Assembly (NCBI GenBank): GCA_031428635.1
Contig: JANPPS010000250.1
Span: 1-12,524 of the forward strand
From: JANPPS01 sp031428635
GTDB lineage: Bacteria; Pseudomonadota; Alphaproteobacteria; Acetobacterales; Acetobacteraceae
DNA length: 12,524 nt
Reading direction: 5' to 3'
The notes under the pieces were generated by a model. It was not told the origin of the DNA, searched no databases, and worked only from the letters and a program-made list of their open reading frames with translations. Both the position numbers and the translations under genes were made by a program. This document shows positions 6,731 through 12,524 of the stretch, in pieces; position 1 is the stretch's first letter, and each line of letters opens with the position of its first letter.

Positions 6731-7435
6731 ATGACAGATGCGACCCCACGCTGGCGCCAGATCGCCGACGCCCTGAGTACGCTTGTCGCAACCCTCCCGC
6801 CCGGCACCCGCCTGCCGACCGAGGCTGCGCTATCCGCCACCCACGGTGCCAACCGCCACACCGTTCGCCGCGCGATCGACAGCCTGACCCGCGCTGGACT
6901 GGTGCGAACGGAGCAGGGGCGGGGCAGCTTCGTCGCCGATGACGTGCTCGACTACGCTGTCGCCCCCCGCACCCGGTTCAGCGAATGGGTCCGCCGCCAC
7001 AACCGTGAGCCAGCGGGTCAAGTGATCCAGCTTCGCCACATGCCGGCTCCGGCGACGATCGCCGCCGACCTCGGCATAGAATCGGGCGCCACGGTCGTGC
7101 TGCTGGAACGGGTGGGGCTCGCCGATCACGTACCCATCAGCCTGACCCGGCACTATTTCGACGCTGCCCGCTTCCCCGCGCTGCTCGATGCGTTGCGGGA
7201 GCAAACGACGATCACTGCCGCCCTGGCCGCCGCCGGCGTGGACGACTATCGCCGCCTGCGCACCCGTGTCACCGCCCGGCTACCCACTGTCGCGGAAGCC
7301 ACGCTGCTCGGCACCACCCGCGCCCGCCCGGTGCTGGTATGCGCCAACGTCAATGTCGATGCGTCTGGGCGGGCGATCGAGTCGGCGGTCGCGCTGCACC
7401 CAAGCAGCCGGGTGCACTTGGTGTTCGAGCCGTAG
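6731..7435 (+). CDS. phnF: GntR/UTRA-family regulator PhnF of the phn operon
   Basis: This is a HutC-subfamily GntR repressor that most likely senses a phosphonate or phosphate-related ligand and controls the divergent phnGHIJKLM-DUF1045 operon. The 234-residue protein has an N-terminal winged helix-turn-helix: RLPTEAALSATHGANRHTVR at 27-46 and the wing EQGRGSFV at 61-68. A UTRA ligand-binding domain covers about residues 90-228 (LLERVG, ISLTRHYF, the late VNVDASGRAIE). The ATG at 6731 is preceded by GAGGA at 6716-6720 with a 10-base spacer. A longer reading from 6404 would cross the whole operator region and part of phnG and is rejected. The 102-base divergent gap holds the palindrome expected for this family, which strengthens the PhnF name over a generic GntR call. 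Confidence 0.9.
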   Translation: MTDATPRWRQIADALSTLVATLPPGTRLPTEAALSATHGANRHTVRRAIDSLTRAGLVRTEQGRGSFVADDVLDYAVAPRTRFSEWVRRHNREPAGQVIQLRHMPAPATIAADLGIESGATVVLLERVGLADHVPISLTRHYFDAARFPALLDALREQTTITAALAAAGVDDYRRLRTRVTARLPTVAEATLLGTTRARPVLVCANVNVDASGRAIESAVALHPSSRVHLVFEP

Positions 7436-7630
7436 TAACGGGCCGGCAGTCATGTGACGGCTGGACCCAGAACGGTAGGGACCGCGCGTGGAATATCGCT
7501 GGATAGACGCCGATTACGCGCCACGTTCGGTCGGCGGCCATACACAAGCGCTGCAGGGACTAATTGCGGCCGTTTAATCGCCGGCTTCTGGCGTTGGCGC
7601 TCGCCGCCGGCCCGCTCGCGTGGAACCCAA

Positions 7631-8170
7631 TCACACTCGCTGCCAGTCCCCCTGCGCGTCCCGGCACACGGTACCGGTTTCCTGCACCGGTTCCCGTCCG
7701 TTCAGGACAGTGTTGGCGGTGAACTGCCGGCACAGGCGGCCATTTGGTTCCACGCGGGCCGCCGATATCGGCGTGAACTGCCCCCGGCTGCCCGACGCAC
7801 TCTGCCAACCCACAACGACGCCCGTCCGCCCGTCGCCCATCCGCGCCAGGGCGTAGCGCGCCTCCGCACAGTCGCGTTGATCTAATTGGTTACCCACAAC
7901 CAACCCGCCGATAACGCCAGCCGCCAGCCCCGCAACCGCGCCGAATATGGCGTTACGCCCGCTGCCCGTCGTACCGCCGATCGCGGCACCCGTGGCCGCC
8001 CCGCCCAACCCGCCAATGGCAGCGCCAGATAGCGCCCTCGGTCCCATCGCGTTGCAGGCGCTGGCCGCAGCCTCCTGCGCGGAGCCATATTGCGGCGCGC
8101 AACCGGCGAGAAGGCTGGCCGAAAACAGGACGGCCATGAAGCCGGCACCGGCGCGTGAGGAAGCTGTCAT
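7631..8170 (-). CDS. Glycine-zipper lipoprotein, 17 kDa surface antigen-like
   Basis: This is a predicted outer-membrane lipoprotein of 179 residues, similar in layout to the rickettsial 17 kDa surface antigen/SlyB-like group; no specific function is known. A signal peptide with lipobox L21-A-G-C24 ends the hydrophobic segment MAVLFSASLLAG. Residues 49-93 form a glycine zipper (AIGGLGGAATGAAIGG, then GAVAGLAAGVIGG) that could span or pack in a membrane. The C-terminal domain (about 145-179) carries CRQFTANTVLNG and GTVCRDAQGDWQ, the typical end of this family, with two cysteines C147 and C169. GAAAGG, 8 bases before the ATG at 8168-8170, is a good ribosome-binding site. The gene starts 17 bases after the OmpA-family gene on the same strand, so the two are probably one operon of envelope proteins. 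Confidence 0.82.
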   Translation of the reverse strand: MTASSRAGAGFMAVLFSASLLAGCAPQYGSAQEAAASACNAMGPRALSGAAIGGLGGAATGAAIGGTTGSGRNAIFGAVAGLAAGVIGGLVVGNQLDQRDCAEARYALARMGDGRTGVVVGWQSASGSRGQFTPISAARVEPNGRLCRQFTANTVLNGREPVQETGTVCRDAQGDWQRV

Positions 8171-8187
8171 GGTGATGACCTTTCGTG

Positions 8188-8934
8188 TCAGGGCGTGGGC
8201 GCGTTGAGGGGAAGCTTTTGCGTTTCCAGCAGGGGTGCCTCGCTGATATCGGCGGGCCCACCGAGCGATTGAGCAACCGGACCCGACGCGGGGCGCAGAA
8301 CCGCGACTGCGCGCTGCGGTGCGGCCCTAGACGGACCCGGACCGGCTGACAGCCAGGCGATCGGTACCGCCCGGTTCTGGATCACGGCCAGGTTCGCGTC
8401 GAAGCTGGACGACACCAGGAACTCGACACGTCGATTCCGGGCCCGGCCCTCGGCCGTACGGTTCGGGGCGATCGGCTGCCGGCGTCCAATCGCGACGGTG
8501 CTGAGCTGCCCGGCATTAACCTGACGGGCCACCAACTGCCCGAGGACCGCCTGGGCCCGTCGCAACGATAGCTGGTCGTTCAACGCGTCCGTCCCGACGG
8601 CATCCGTGTGGCCCAACAGGGTCAACTGCGCGTCCGGCACGTCCCGCCGCATATTTTCGGCCACGATGTCCAGCAATGACGATGCCTCTTGCCGCGGCCG
8701 GGCACTGCCGGAGGCGAAGAACGCATCTTCGTCGAATGTCACAACGACTACGGGCACGCCACTGATCGGTGCCGCAACCTGCACCACCCGCGGCACCACG
8801 CCAGTGCCGTACGACAGCCGACCGAAACGGGCTGCGCGATCATTACTCTCAAGGTTAGTGGTCGCCACTAGCCTGCCAGCAGGCGCACAGCCAGCAACCA
8901 TCAATCCGAGCAAAAGTGACCGTCTGGCCAGCAT
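8188..8934 (-). CDS. OmpA-domain lipoprotein with a proline/alanine-rich C-terminal tail
   Basis: This is a predicted outer-membrane lipoprotein that would tether to peptidoglycan. I prefer the ATG at 8932-8934: GGGAG lies 6 bases upstream of it, whereas the ATG at 8938-8940 directly abuts that GGGAG; the earlier start would add two residues. Numbered from the earlier start, the lipobox V15-A-G-C18 follows a short hydrophobic signal. VTFDEDAFFASGSARPR (67-83) opens the OmpA-like domain, GHTDAVG is at 110-116, NDQLSLRRA at 121-129 and NRRVEF at 169-174. D113 and R128 have the spacing of the Asp/Arg pair that binds diaminopimelate in OmpA proteins. After the domain comes an unusual tail of about 75 residues rich in Pro, Ala and Gly with no recognised motif. 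It is followed by the glycine-zipper lipoprotein gene. Confidence 0.85.
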   Translation of the reverse strand: MLARRSLLLGLMVAGCAPAGRLVATTNLESNDRAARFGRLSYGTGVVPRVVQVAAPISGVPVVVVTFDEDAFFASGSARPRQEASSLLDIVAENMRRDVPDAQLTLLGHTDAVGTDALNDQLSLRRAQAVLGQLVARQVNAGQLSTVAIGRRQPIAPNRTAEGRARNRRVEFLVSSSFDANLAVIQNRAVPIAWLSAGPGPSRAAPQRAVAVLRPASGPVAQSLGGPADISEAPLLETQKLPLNAPTP

Positions 8935-9002
8935 TTCCATCTCCCATTCACGAAGGCTTGGCCCATCATCGTGCCGGATCAGGCAATGGCAAAGGCTGGA
9001 AC

Positions 9003-9078
9003 TGGCTCCCGGAGTTGGACTCGAACCAACGACCGAGCGATTAACAGTCGCTTGCTCTACCAGCTGAGCTATCCGGGA
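9003..9078 (-). tRNA. tRNA-Asn (anticodon GTT)
   Basis: On the minus strand a complete cloverleaf can be drawn: acceptor stem TCCCGGA/TCCGGGA, D stem GCTC/GAGC with an AGCTGGTA loop, anticodon stem AGCGA/TCGCT with loop CTGTTAA, a 5-base variable loop, and T arm GTTGG/CCAAC with loop TTCGAGT. The anticodon GTT is at 9043-9045. The discriminator base is G, as expected for tRNA-Asn, and CCA is encoded (9003-9005). The gene is divergent from tRNA-Leu. Confidence 0.96.
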
Positions 9079-9092
9079 TCAGGCAGGGCGGT

Positions 9093-9121
9093 GGTATACC
9101 CAGAGCCGCGCTGTGACGCAA
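9093..9121 (-). promoter_or_regulatory. Candidate promoter of tRNA-Asn
   Basis: On the minus strand TTGCGT (9116-9121) is separated by exactly 17 bases from TATACC (9093-9098). The tRNA 5' end lies 14 bases further on, leaving room for a start point and a short leader. The GC-rich stretch just after the -10 (ACCGCCCTGCC) resembles the discriminator of stringently controlled stable-RNA promoters. This is a pattern match only. Confidence 0.45.
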
Positions 9122-9165
9122 ACCCCTTTTCGCCGCCTTCATGGTGTTCTATACAAAATACGGAC

Positions 9166-9250
9166 GCGGGCGTGGTGGAACTGGTAGACGCGCCGGATTC
9201 AAAATCCGGTTCCGCAAGGAGTGTCGGTTCGATTCCGACCGCCCGCACCA
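9166..9250 (+). tRNA. tRNA-Leu (anticodon CAA)
   Basis: This is a class II tRNA of 85 bases with acceptor stem GCGGGCG/CGCCCGC, anticodon stem CCGGA/TCCGG with loop TTCAAAA (anticodon CAA at 9200-9202), a long variable arm (around TTCCGCAAGGAGTG) and T arm GTCGG/CCGAC. The discriminator A (9247) and encoded CCA (9248-9250) complete it. It reads UUG codons. A TATACA at 9150-9155 upstream is a possible -10 element, but no good -35 is visible. Confidence 0.96.
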
Positions 9251-9445
9251 ACGGCCTCGTACCGGCGGCTCATACCGGCGGACAGGCAACTTGGGACCAG
9301 TGTTAGTCACGGCCCTGAGATGGCGCTCAGTGAAAAAGGTGCGGTCCACCGCTACCGAATGATTAGCCCCTCACGTACAGCCCGTTTGCACGCCTAGACC
9401 GTGTGCCAAATGTCAGAAATCGATCCTGCAATTGCATAGCGCCGC

Positions 9446-10009
9446 CTACGCTATGGCGGCTTCGGCCGGTGCGAGGGTCACATCCAGGTGCACCGGGTTG
9501 TGTAGCGTGTTCGCCACCGGGGACCACAGCGTCGAGTGCCGCACCAGTGCCTCCAGCACCTCCCGTGGTGCCTCGGCATCGAGGTGCACCACGACCTGAA
9601 TGCTCTCAAAACCGATTGTGTGCGGCGCAGGCTCACCCGCACCCCACACCGCGGTGGTGTTCAGGTCGCCGGCCAAGTCGACAGTCAAAGACCGGATTGG
9701 AATGCCTCGCACCATGGCGTTAGCGTGAATGCCGACCGACAGGCAGGAGCCGAAAGCGGCCAGTAATGCCTCCGACGCATTGGGCGCCGTCGCCTCGGCT
9801 GACAGGTTCGCCGACGCGTCCTCCACTACGGCCTGGGCGGGCAGGTCCCGGATGAAGTTCAGCTGACCGAACCGTCCTTGCGCCACCGTCCGGCATCGTA
9901 GGGTACGGGTGGCCGATGGATTGGCTTTTGCGCGAGCGACCAGGGCGTCGGTTTCAAGCTTTCCAACCAGAAGCCGGACGGGACGGATCGTCATTGGCCC
10001 ATACGTCAT
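9446..10009 (-). CDS. OsmC-family protein lacking the second catalytic cysteine
   Basis: OsmC/Ohr proteins are small homodimeric thiol peroxidases that reduce organic hydroperoxides with two cysteines. This 187-residue protein has the family core: ATAPNASEALLAAFGSC (73-89) carries the first cysteine, C89, and STLWSPVANTLHNPV (159-173) aligns with the second-cysteine motif, usually CP. Here that position is S163, so the classic C-C disulphide mechanism is not possible. C39, in an N-terminal region before the core, is the only other cysteine. AAGGAAG ends 4 bases before the ATG at 10007-10009 and supports this start over the M at 9994. The gene is divergent from the LysR-type regulator at 10151, a common arrangement for a regulator and its target. 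The substrate is unknown. Confidence 0.8.
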   Translation of the reverse strand: MTYGPMTIRPVRLLVGKLETDALVARAKANPSATRTLRCRTVAQGRFGQLNFIRDLPAQAVVEDASANLSAEATAPNASEALLAAFGSCLSVGIHANAMVRGIPIRSLTVDLAGDLNTTAVWGAGEPAPHTIGFESIQVVVHLDAEAPREVLEALVRHSTLWSPVANTLHNPVHLDVTLAPAEAAIA

Positions 10010-10040
10010 TTGGCTTCCTTCGCAGTTTTTAGAAAGTCTG

Positions 10041-10085
10041 ACGGTAACGTGTGCAACACCGGCTCAGATAATACACGTATACCGT
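10041..10085. repeat. Imperfect inverted repeat between the OsmC and LysR genes
   Basis: ACGGTAACGTGT (10041-10052) faces ACACGTATACCGT (10073-10085), which is its reverse complement apart from one extra base and one change. The 20-base spacer contains a further short dyad (ACAC complementary to the GTGT at 10049-10052). The repeat lies in the 141-base gap between two divergent genes, where a LysR-type regulator would be expected to bind. I see no exact T-N11-A box, so the operator role is a guess. Confidence 0.4.
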
Positions 10086-10150
10086 TACGCAGCAGCGATC
10101 AGCGGAAAATACTCGCCGGGCCGGAATGCAAAAAAATAGGGGGGCTATTG

Positions 10151-11092
10151 ATGCTCGACTGGGATGACCTGCGATTTTTCTTGGCTCTAGCCCGGCACGG
10201 CAGCCTCTCGGCCGCAGCCAAGGACTTGCACGTGGCTCAATCCACCGTCGGCCGCCGGCTGGCCTCGCTCGAAGCGTCGCTGGGGGTGCGTCTACTCAAC
10301 CGTACCCCTGACGGGTATGCACCGACCCAGGCGGGCGAGGGCGTCCGCGCCCATGCGGAACGACTGGAAACGGAAGCCCTCGTGCTGGAGCGCACAGTCG
10401 GCGGGCGGGACACACGCATGGCGGGCCTCGTACGCGTAACCAGTGCTGAGGCCGTCGCAACCCACATCCTGGCACCGTGCCTGGCGTCACTCCATCATCA
10501 GCAGCCCGACATTATGATCGAGCTGATCCCCAACCCCCGTGAGCTCAGCCTATCGATGCGCGAGGCCGATATTTCGGTTCGGCTAAAACAGCCTGATCAA
10601 CACGACTTGGTCGTACGGCGCGTCGGCACGATCGCATTCGGCCTTTATGCGTCGCCGGCCTATCTGGAGGGCCGTAACGACCTTGACCTCGCCGATGGGT
10701 GCCCCGGCCATCACCTGATTACCCAGTCCGAAGATATCGAGGACCCGACCCAAACCGCCTGGCTGACCGACCGTGCTCCCCGGGCCCGCATCGCGATGCA
10801 GACCACGAGCCATGAGGCGGCCGTCGTGGCGGCAATCAATGGTGGCGGACTAGCCTGCCTGGCCCGTTTCCGTGCCGACAGGGAGGATGGGCTGCAGCGC
10901 CTAACCGTCCCACCTCCCGTGCCCACGGCTAGCATTTGGTTGGTCGTGCACCGTGACAACCGCCAGACGCCGCGGATCAGGGCCGTCCTGACACACATCA
11001 CTGACCGCGTCCGGATGATGGCGCCCATCTTGTACCCGTCCGACGCGATCGAAGAGGACGCGGATTTGGCTGCCGAAAGGCTCAGGGCCTGA
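10151..11092 (+). CDS. LysR-type transcriptional regulator
   Basis: This is a 313-residue regulator with the normal LysR length and layout. The N-terminal helix-turn-helix covers about residues 1-60 (LRFFLALARHGSLSAAAKDL, then QSTVGRRLASLEASLGVRLL), then a linker helix to about 85, then a periplasmic-binding-protein-like effector domain (about 90-295). The ATG at 10151 has a strong ribosome-binding site, AGGGGGG at 10138-10144, 6 bases upstream. An earlier in-frame ATG at 10010 would add 47 residues without family resemblance and would fill the regulatory gap, so I reject it. The effector is not predictable from sequence. Divergence from the OsmC-family gene suggests that gene is a target, possibly in an oxidative or electrophile response. 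The last 20 or so residues are an acidic extension beyond the usual end. Confidence 0.88.
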   Translation: MLDWDDLRFFLALARHGSLSAAAKDLHVAQSTVGRRLASLEASLGVRLLNRTPDGYAPTQAGEGVRAHAERLETEALVLERTVGGRDTRMAGLVRVTSAEAVATHILAPCLASLHHQQPDIMIELIPNPRELSLSMREADISVRLKQPDQHDLVVRRVGTIAFGLYASPAYLEGRNDLDLADGCPGHHLITQSEDIEDPTQTAWLTDRAPRARIAMQTTSHEAAVVAAINGGGLACLARFRADREDGLQRLTVPPPVPTASIWLVVHRDNRQTPRIRAVLTHITDRVRMMAPILYPSDAIEEDADLAAERLRA

Positions 11093-11490
11093 CCGAACGC
11101 GTCAGCTAAACCGCCCGGTGACCTAGCCGTGGGTCCGCCGGTTCCTGGCGCAATGAAGACCTGTTTGGCCGAGCAGACCGATACTTACTCGCCTCGCACC
11201 AACTGACCAAAATGGCTGATCGACCACCCTGGCCGTCGCCGTCGAACCGACGGGCATAGCGTGGAAACGGATGATTGACTGACCCGCGATAGCACTGCCG
11301 ATCTAGTCTTTGACGGGTAGCTCGAAATAAAGACTGAGTATCAGTAGTGTAAACTCGCTAAGGCCGGTTGGCGGCTTCCTATAATTCCGGGGTAGTAACG
11401 AGATCGACGCTGGTGCCGATAACAGCGCTTGCAGCAAACGCGATACCACCGCGTGCGCTCGCGACCTGGGCCAAAGCTGGCCAGGCGACG
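11093..11490. other. 398-base gap without a convincing gene
   Basis: Between the LysR stop and the groEL terminator all six frames are broken by frequent stops, and base composition is less GC-rich than in the flanking genes. The gap holds an inverted repeat (11305-11335), a lone TATAAT at 11380-11385 and, on the minus strand, a short hydrophobic open frame (about 11490-11380) with no good start or ribosome-binding site. I recognise no RNA gene or gene remnant. Confidence 0.6.
11305..11335. repeat. Inverted repeat AGTCTTT / AAAGACT
   Basis: AGTCTTT at 11305-11311 is exactly reverse-complemented by AAAGACT at 11329-11335 across a 17-base spacer. It lies in the gene-free gap downstream of the LysR gene. 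There is no following T-run, so it is not an evident terminator; it could be a protein-binding site or chance. Confidence 0.3.
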
Positions 11491-11531
11491 AAAAAGTAAC
11501 GCCGCCGCCCGATCGACCCGGACGGCGGCGT
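11491..11531 (-). terminator. Rho-independent terminator of groEL
   Basis: A perfect 9-bp stem, ACGCCGCCG (11499-11507) with CGGCGGCGT (11523-11531), encloses a 15-base loop. It begins 9 bases after the groEL stop codon and on the minus strand is followed by TACTTTTT (11491-11498). On the plus strand the same hairpin is followed by CTTTGGTTTTT (11532-11542), so it may also stop transcripts coming from the left. Confidence 0.88.
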
Positions 11532-11540
11532 CTTTGGTTT

Positions 11541-12524
11541 TTAGTAGTCCATGTCGCCCATGCCGCCCATGCCGCCGCCGGGCATGCCGCCGCCGCCAGC
11601 CGACTTCTTCTCAGGACGCTCGGCTACCATCGCCTCGGTCGTGATCAGCAGGCCAGCCACCGACGCCGCATTCTGCAATGCAACCCGCACGACCTTCGTC
11701 GGGTCGATGATGCCGGCCGCAACCAGGTCCTTGTACTGACCCGTCTGCGCGTCGAACCCGAACGCATACGTGTCGTTCTCGAGCACCTTGCCGCCAATCA
11801 CCGCACCGTCCTCACCGGCGTTCGCCGCGATCTGGCGTAGGGGTGCCTGCACCGCCTTGCGCACGATCTCGATGCCGAACTTCTGGTCCTCGTTGTCGGC
11901 CTTGAGGTTCGCCAGGATCAGGCTGGCCCGCGCCAGGGCCACGCCGCCACCGGGCACGATGCCTTCTTCGACGGCCGCACGAGTCGCGTGCAGGGCGTCG
12001 TCCACGCGGTCCTTGCGCTCCTTCACCTCGACCTCGGTGCTACCACCGACGCGGATGACCGCCACGCCGCCGGCCAGCTTAGCCAGACGCTCCTGCAGCT
12101 TCTCCTTGTCGTAGTCGCTCGTTGTCTCCTCGATCTGCGCCTTGATCTGCGCGATCCGGCCCTTGATCAGGTCGGACGAACCGATACCCTCGATGATCGT
12201 CGTGTTCTCTTTCTCGATCAGCACGCGCTTGGCCTGGCCCAGCATCTCGAGCGTCACGGTCTCGAGCTTGATACCCAGGTCCTCGCTGATGACCTGGCCG
12301 CCCGTCAGCACGGCGATGTCTTCCAGCATCGCCTTACGACGATCGCCAAAGCCCGGCGCCTTCACGGCCGCGACCTTCAGCCCGCCGCGCAGTTTGTTCA
12401 CCACGAGCGTGGCCAATGCCTCACCCTCGATGTCCTCGGCGATGATCAGCAGCGGACGGCTGGAGTGTACGTCTGGTGCCCACTGCGGCAAGAGAACCTG
12501 CCGACGCGACAGCTTCTTCTGGTG
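11541..12524 (-). CDS. groEL: Chaperonin GroEL, 3' part (5' end outside the window)
   Basis: GroEL is the 60 kDa ATP-driven folding chaperone that works as a double heptameric ring with GroES. The window holds the last 327 residues, roughly E. coli position 223 to the end; the frame stays open to 12524 and the start lies beyond the edge. Highly conserved blocks are PLLIIAEDIEGEALATLVVN and APGFGDRRKAMLEDIA (apical domain), EERLAKLAGGVAVIRVGG-type sequence (LQERLAKLAGGVAVI), EEGIVPGGGVAL and NAASVAGLLITTEA (equatorial). The C-terminus is the usual Gly/Met tail ending GDMDY. Before PLLIIAED, however, the stretch encoded by about 12455-12523 is unlike GroEL consensus (see findings). A strong hairpin terminator follows the TAA. 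groES would be expected upstream, outside the window. Confidence 0.96.
   Translation of the reverse strand, partial: HQKKLSRRQVLLPQWAPDVHSSRPLLIIAEDIEGEALATLVVNKLRGGLKVAAVKAPGFGDRRKAMLEDIAVLTGGQVISEDLGIKLETVTLEMLGQAKRVLIEKENTTIIEGIGSSDLIKGRIAQIKAQIEETTSDYDKEKLQERLAKLAGGVAVIRVGGSTEVEVKERKDRVDDALHATRAAVEEGIVPGGGVALARASLILANLKADNEDQKFGIEIVRKAVQAPLRQIAANAGEDGAVIGGKVLENDTYAFGFDAQTGQYKDLVAAGIIDPTKVVRVALQNAASVAGLLITTEAMVAERPEKKSAGGGGMPGGGMGGMGDMDY

Noticed and set aside
7580..7611. GCCGGC ... GCCGGC hairpin between phnF and the glycine-zipper gene
   Set aside because: Without a T-run on either strand, and with GCCGGC common in GC-rich DNA, a terminator call is not supported.
9260..9281. Direct repeat TACCGGCGG at 9260-9268 and 9273-9281 just after tRNA-Leu
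   Set aside because: Two short GC-rich copies 13 bases apart with no integrase or attachment context; too little to call an attachment site or array.
9315..9330. CTGAG-N6-CTCAG hairpin downstream of tRNA-Leu as a terminator
   Set aside because: The 5-bp stem is weak, and it is followed by A residues on the plus strand and has no T-run on the minus strand.
9435..9455. CATAGCG/CGCTATG hairpin over the OsmC-family stop codon
   Set aside because: A good 7-bp stem, but there is no T-run after it on the minus strand, so I do not call it a terminator; a competing GCCGCC/GGCGGC pairing also exists.
11380..11490. Short hydrophobic minus-strand open frame next to the groEL terminator
   Set aside because: It has no convincing start codon or ribosome-binding site, and read upstream it runs into the terminator hairpin; likely chance.

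Overview
The window is GC-rich, gene-dense bacterial chromosome, most likely from an alphaproteobacterium. The signs are the GroEL sequence (C-terminal Gly/Met tail ending GDMDY, and an alphaproteobacterial-looking SEDLGIKLE stretch), the order of the C-P lyase genes with a DUF1045 gene at the end, and a PhnF-like operator. A member of the Acetobacteraceae/Rhodospirillales is plausible, but this is an impression from recalled sequences, not a search result.

Positions 1-7435 hold a carbon-phosphorus lyase (phosphonate use) locus. The operon phnG-phnH-phnI-phnJ-phnK-phnL-phnM-DUF1045 runs on the minus strand from 6628 to 574. Its genes overlap by 1-8 bases or are 2 bases apart, so it is almost certainly one transcript. 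phnF, a GntR/UTRA repressor, is divergent from phnG. The 102-base gap between them carries a clear palindrome (6640-6657) that closely resembles the published PhnF operator and overlaps a predicted phnG promoter. phnN (40-585, plus strand) converges on the operon and overlaps the DUF1045 gene by 12 bases. PhnG/H/I/L attach the phosphonate to ribose triphosphate, PhnM releases pyrophosphate, PhnJ (all expected Cys and Gly residues intact) breaks the C-P bond, and PhnN phosphorylates ribose 1,5-bisphosphate to PRPP. The step between PhnJ and PhnN, opening the 1,2-cyclic phosphate, is normally done by PhnP. No phnP lies in this window. The DUF1045 protein has the two H-x-T motifs of 2H phosphoesterases and is the natural candidate for that step. 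No phnCDE transporter is present either.

Positions 7436-9002 hold a two-gene minus-strand unit: an OmpA-domain lipoprotein followed 17 bases later by a glycine-zipper (17 kDa surface antigen-like) lipoprotein. Positions 9003-9250 hold two divergent tRNA genes, tRNA-Asn(GTT) on the minus strand and tRNA-Leu(CAA) on the plus strand, both with encoded CCA.

Positions 9446-11092 hold an OsmC-family gene (minus) divergent from a LysR-type regulator (plus), with an imperfect inverted repeat between them. Positions 11093-11490 contain no convincing gene. Positions 11491-12524 hold a strong hairpin terminator and the 3' part of groEL (minus), which runs off the right edge. The last ~70 bases of groEL encode a stretch that departs sharply from the GroEL consensus.
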